Positions 8,353 through 10,692 of a stretch of DNA of 10,692 nucleotides are shown piece by piece. The notes under the pieces are model-generated. The model was not told the origin of the DNA, ran no database searches, and saw only the letters and a program-made list of their open reading frames with translations. The position numbers were made by a program, and so were the translations under genes. Where the stretch lies: NCBI GenBank assembly GCA_030524065.1, contig JAUNHF010000038.1, positions 1 through 10,692 of the forward strand. Direction: 5' to 3'. This stretch comes from Deinococcus sp. (GTDB lineage: Bacteria; Deinococcota; Deinococci; Deinococcales; Deinococcaceae). Positions within the stretch are counted from its first letter, which is position 1; the number at the start of each line of letters is the position of its first letter.

Positions 8353-8451
8353 CACTCGCTCCGCTCAGCAGAGTCAATCTTTCTCGGGGCGGCGGGGCGG
8401 CCCGCCACCCATCGTTGACACTCGCTCCGCTCGGCGGAGTCAATCTTTTTT
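8353..8451. repeat. Pair of 33-bp direct repeats, 66 bp apart
   Basis: Copy 1 is at 8353-8385 and copy 2 at 8419-8451. Both begin CACTCGCTCCGCTC and share GAGTCAATCTTT; by hand alignment 29 of 33 positions match. They are separated by an unrelated 33-base GC-rich spacer. Copy 2 forms a good hairpin with a T-run; in copy 1 the stem has a C/A mismatch and the T-run is interrupted by C. A duplicated terminator, or a small dispersed repeat, would explain it. Confidence 0.75.
8415..8451 (+). terminator. Intrinsic terminator of the TSUP permease gene, overlapping the glmU 3' end
   Basis: Stem CTCCGC (8425-8430), loop TCG, GCGGAG (8434-8439), with a further TTGA (8415-8418)/TCAA (8440-8443) pairing around a left bulge, then six Ts at 8446-8451. 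It is on the plus strand, about 140 bp after the permease stop. The same bases encode the last Lys-Lys-Asp and stop of glmU on the other strand. Confidence 0.7.
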
Positions 8452-9897
8452 CAGCCAGCCCGACAGCCAGGGCAACTTCACGTCCACCTTTTCACGCAGG
8501 CCGCCCCAGTAGCGCTTCGACCAGCCTTCCACGTTGCGCTGCTTGCCGCGGGCCACGGCCATTGCGCCTTCGGGCACGTCATCATGCACCGCGCTGCCCG
8601 CCGCGATAAAGGCGGCGTCGCCCACGGTGCGGGGCGCAATCAGGGTGGAGTTGGACCCAATAAACACCCCGGCGCCCACCTGCGTCTGGTGCTTGTTCAC
8701 CCCGTCAAAGTTGGCGATGATGGTGCCCGCGCCCACGTTGGTCTCGGTACCGATGGTCACGTCGCCCAGGTAGGCCAGGTGTCCGGCTTTGACCCCAGCG
8801 TCCAGCCGGGCGTTCTTGGTTTCCACGAAGTTGCCGATATGGACCCCTTCGCCCAGCACCGTGCCGGGGCGCAGCCGGGCAAACGGCCCCACGTCCGCCC
8901 CGGCACCGACCTCGGCACCCTCCAGCACGCTGTGCGGCTTGATGATGGCCCCGGCCCCGATGTGGCTGTCTCCAACCACCGAGTAGGCCCCAATCACTGC
9001 GCCGGACTCAATCACCGTCTGGCCGGTCAGGATCACGCCGGGTTCCAGCAGCACGTCGCGGCCAATCTGCACCGTGTCCTCAATCCGCACGGTGTCGGGG
9101 GCCTGAATGGTCACGCCCTCTTTCATCAGGTTCTGGGTAATGCGTCGGCGCATCACCGCTTCGGCGTCGGCCAGCTGGCGGCGGTCGTTGGCGCCCATCA
9201 CCTCGTCAGGGTCGCCCAGCTTAAAGGCCCGCACGGCCCCGCCCTCGGCGCGGTACAGCTCCAGCAGGTCGGTCAGGTAGTACTCCTGCGCGGCGTTGTC
9301 GTTGCCGATGCGGCGGGCCAGTTCGGGGGCGCGGCGGTCCATCACATACACGCCGGAGTTGAATTCGCGCACGGCCTTTTCCTCGGCGTTCGCGGCCTTT
9401 TCTTCCACAATGCGCTCCACTTCGCCGCCCGCGCCCCGGATGATGCGCCCGTAGCCGGTGGCGTCGGGCAGTTCGCCGGTCAGTACGGTCATGGCGCTGC
9501 CTGCGGCGCGGTGGTCCGCCAGCAGCTCGCGCAGCGTGGCTTCGGAGAGCAGCGGGGTGTCGCCGTACAGCACCAGCACGTCGCCGTCGCCGCTCAGGCC
9601 CTCAGCGCCGCACAGGAACGCGTGTCCGGTGCCCAGCTGCTGATCCTGGCGGGCGAAGGTGACGCCCTCGCCGCCCAGCGCTGCTTCTACCCGCTCGGCG
9701 CCGTGCCCGGTCACCACGACAGTGCTGCGGGCGCCCAGGTCACGGGCGGCCTTGACCGCCCAGCCCACCATCGGGCGGCCCGCCACCGGGTGCAGCACTT
9801 TGGGCAGGTCGGATTTCATGCGGGTGCCGGCGCCCGCCGCCAGCACGATGACGTCAAGGGGGCGGGGTTGGGATGAGGCGGGGTCTGATGTGGTCAT
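8440..9897 (-). CDS. glmU: Bifunctional UDP-GlcNAc pyrophosphorylase / glucosamine-1-phosphate N-acetyltransferase
   Basis: 485 residues. GlmU acetylates glucosamine-1-phosphate and joins it to UTP, giving UDP-GlcNAc for peptidoglycan and surface glycans. The uridylyltransferase half begins [20 protein letters not shown] (residues 19-38, with the G-x-G-T-R signature at 22-26 and the following Lys), then QLGTGHA and YGDTPLL. From about residue 265 to 455 the sequence follows the left-handed beta-helix hexapeptide pattern of the acetyltransferase half, with [10 protein letters not shown] and [19 protein letters not shown], all typical. It is about 30 residues longer than E. coli GlmU, from a Ser/Pro-rich N-terminal extension of about ten residues and a C-terminal tail ([12 protein letters not shown]). 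AAGGAG seven bases before the ATG at 9897 supports the start. It lies downstream of lgt on the same strand but behind a strong hairpin and its own likely promoter. Confidence 0.97.
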   Translation of the reverse strand: MTTSDPASSQPRPLDVIVLAAGAGTRMKSDLPKVLHPVAGRPMVGWAVKAARDLGARSTVVVTGHGAERVEAALGGEGVTFARQDQQLGTGHAFLCGAEGLSGDGDVLVLYGDTPLLSEATLRELLADHRAAGSAMTVLTGELPDATGYGRIIRGAGGEVERIVEEKAANAEEKAVREFNSGVYVMDRRAPELARRIGNDNAAQEYYLTDLLELYRAEGGAVRAFKLGDPDEVMGANDRRQLADAEAVMRRRITQNLMKEGVTIQAPDTVRIEDTVQIGRDVLLEPGVILTGQTVIESGAVIGAYSVVGDSHIGAGAIIKPHSVLEGAEVGAGADVGPFARLRPGTVLGEGVHIGNFVETKNARLDAGVKAGHLAYLGDVTIGTETNVGAGTIIANFDGVNKHQTQVGAGVFIGSNSTLIAPRTVGDAAFIAAGSAVHDDVPEGAMAVARGKQRNVEGWSKRYWGGLREKVDVKLPWLSGWLKKD

Positions 9898-10051
9898 AAA
9901 AGTTCTCCTTGAGCTGGTCTGAGGGTGGCCGCGAAAAGTGCAGAGAATGTTCAGGACTTTACCGTGCAGCGCCGCTTCTGGCAGAGCGAAACGTCCCGGA
10001 AGACGCCTCCTGTGCCCGCGCTGAAGCTGGGCCGTGGGGGGAATGTCCCCA

Positions 10052-10057
10052 ATTGTA
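10052..10057 (-). promoter_or_regulatory. Probable -10 box for glmU
   Basis: TACAAT (10057 to 10052, minus strand) is one base from consensus. It starts two bases after the end of the lgt hairpin, so its upstream promoter region lies inside that stem. It would give a leader of about 150 bases before the glmU ATG. No good -35 box is visible at 16-18 bp; CTGACG is at 21 bp. A small GGGGA/TCCCC hairpin lies at the expected transcript start. Confidence 0.4.
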
Positions 10058-10058
10058 A

Positions 10059-10093
10059 CCGCCTGCCGGTGACCTCTTCGTCAGGGCAGGCGG
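10059..10093 (-). terminator. Strong hairpin downstream of lgt
   Basis: Perfect 9-bp arms CCGCCTGCC and GGCAGGCGG (10059-10067 and 10085-10093), with an inner TGAC/GTCA pairing (10070-10073 and 10080-10083) closing a six-base loop. On the minus strand it lies 27 bp after the lgt stop and is followed by TTACAATT, a short AT-rich run. It is the most stable-looking inverted repeat in the window. It is probably the lgt terminator. Confidence 0.65.
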
Positions 10094-10120
10094 GGACAGG
10101 AACCAAGTGTGCTACGGGCG

Positions 10121-10692
10121 CTACTCTTTGCCGCTCCGGGCGCGGGTCTCGGGGTGAGTCATCACCTGAGCGCCGGCCACCGGCACCGGCTGCGGCCCAG
10201 GCTGCACCGGCTCAGGCTGCGCGGCGAGGCGCCACAGCATGTACAGGCTGACCAGCACAATCGGCACGCTAAACACCTGGGTCATGGTCCACAGACCAAT
10301 GCCGGGCTCATTCAGCCCCTGGCTGAGGTAAGAGTCAAACATCAGCGGGTTGAGACGGAAGGTTTCCTCCACCCCGGCCCGCAGCAGCGAGTACCACAGC
10401 CAGAATTGCCAAAAGGCCCAGCCAGGCTTTTTGCTGCGCAGCCAGAAGAAGGAAGCGACCAGCAGCGCTACGCCAATCAAGACGCCGTACAGCTGCGTGA
10501 AGTGAACCGGGGCCGTCATCACCTGCTGGCCGGCTATGGTCTGGCAGTACCCCGAAAGGTCCATCGTAGGGTCAGGGTTGGGAATGCACATGCCGTCGTG
10601 AAAGGCGCGGGCCGAGTCGGGCCAGCGAAAGCCAATCGGCCAGCCGGTGACGCGGCCCACGGTGTCGGTGCCGTTCATGATGTTGCCCAGGC
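10121..10692 (-). CDS. lgt: Prolipoprotein diacylglyceryl transferase (partial, C-terminal part)
   Basis: About 190 C-terminal residues; the N-terminus lies beyond the right edge. Lgt is an inner-membrane enzyme that moves diacylglycerol from phosphatidylglycerol onto the lipobox cysteine of prolipoproteins. The visible part begins LGNIMNGTDTVGRVTGWPIG, matching the Lgt signature (R)xGNxxNxE/TxxGR with its essential Asn/Gly/Arg. It continues with HFTQLYGVLIG, a membrane segment, the SLLRAGVEETFR motif that places the conserved Arg and Glu (E. coli R239/E243 equivalents), and a final membrane segment. The C-terminal tail of about 35 residues is Pro/Gln/Val-rich and hydrophilic. The reading frame is open to position 10692, so the start is not in the window. 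Confidence 0.95.
   Translation of the reverse strand, partial: LGNIMNGTDTVGRVTGWPIGFRWPDSARAFHDGMCIPNPDPTMDLSGYCQTIAGQQVMTAPVHFTQLYGVLIGVALLVASFFWLRSKKPGWAFWQFWLWYSLLRAGVEETFRLNPLMFDSYLSQGLNEPGIGLWTMTQVFSVPIVLVSLYMLWRLAAQPEPVQPGPQPVPVAGAQVMTHPETRARSGKE

Noticed and set aside
8353..8451. Equal 33-bp repeats and spacer as a minimal CRISPR.
   Set aside because: Only two copies, a hairpin with a T-run typical of a terminator, overlap with glmU, and no cas genes.
8282..8512. Small open frame with repeated TRSA-QSQSF peptides.
   Set aside because: The peptide repeat is only the 33-bp DNA repeat pair read at 66-bp (22-codon) spacing; there is no ribosome-binding site.
8584..9876. 430-codon plus-strand open frame antisense to glmU.
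   Set aside because: His/Gly/Val-rich product with no recognisable domain; a shadow of GlmU codon bias.

Overview
The window looks like a chromosomal segment from a Deinococcus or close relative (Deinococcota). Four things suggest this: high GC in nearly every gene; a bacillithiol-type YtxJ/BrxC-like protein; several genes that start about 6-7 bases after a TANNNT box with no ribosome-binding site, the leaderless architecture known from Deinococcus; and the protein sequences themselves. The genus is inferred from these features and was not tested by a search. I see no tRNA, rRNA, insertion sequence, prophage or CRISPR array.

Layout. (1) Positions 1-1046: the 5' part of a VIT1/CCC1-family membrane protein and complete rnhB (RNase HII), both on the minus strand. 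(2) 1047-3338: a plus-strand bifunctional RelA/SpoT-type (p)ppGpp enzyme, divergent from rnhB across 80 bp that appear to carry two back-to-back leaderless promoters. (3) 3464-6502: three poorly characterised minus-strand genes. The first two to be transcribed (5606-6502 and 5202-5609) overlap by 4 bp. The third (3464-5011) encodes a two-transmembrane protein with an extracytoplasmic domain that ends at a HAMP domain and has no output domain. This is the least ordinary part of the window and the best candidate for an undescribed signalling module. (4) 6736-7398: a YtxJ/BrxC-like thioredoxin-fold domain fused to a second domain resembling colicin-immunity/self-protection proteins. It is divergent from (5), 7507-8277, a TSUP (TauE/SafE/YfcA) membrane permease. 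(6) 8440-9897: glmU on the minus strand, convergent with the permease; the permease terminator overlaps the last glmU codons. (7) 10121-10692: the 3' part of lgt (prolipoprotein diacylglyceryl transferase), separated from glmU by a strong hairpin that runs directly into a likely glmU promoter.

Functionally these are mostly housekeeping genes: replication and repair (rnhB), the stringent response (rel), cell-envelope precursors (glmU), lipoprotein maturation (lgt), thiol redox (YtxJ-like) and transport (VIT, TSUP). Together they do not form one pathway. Only the 3464-6502 block looks like genes that work with each other, and that is inferred from adjacency, overlap and domain type.
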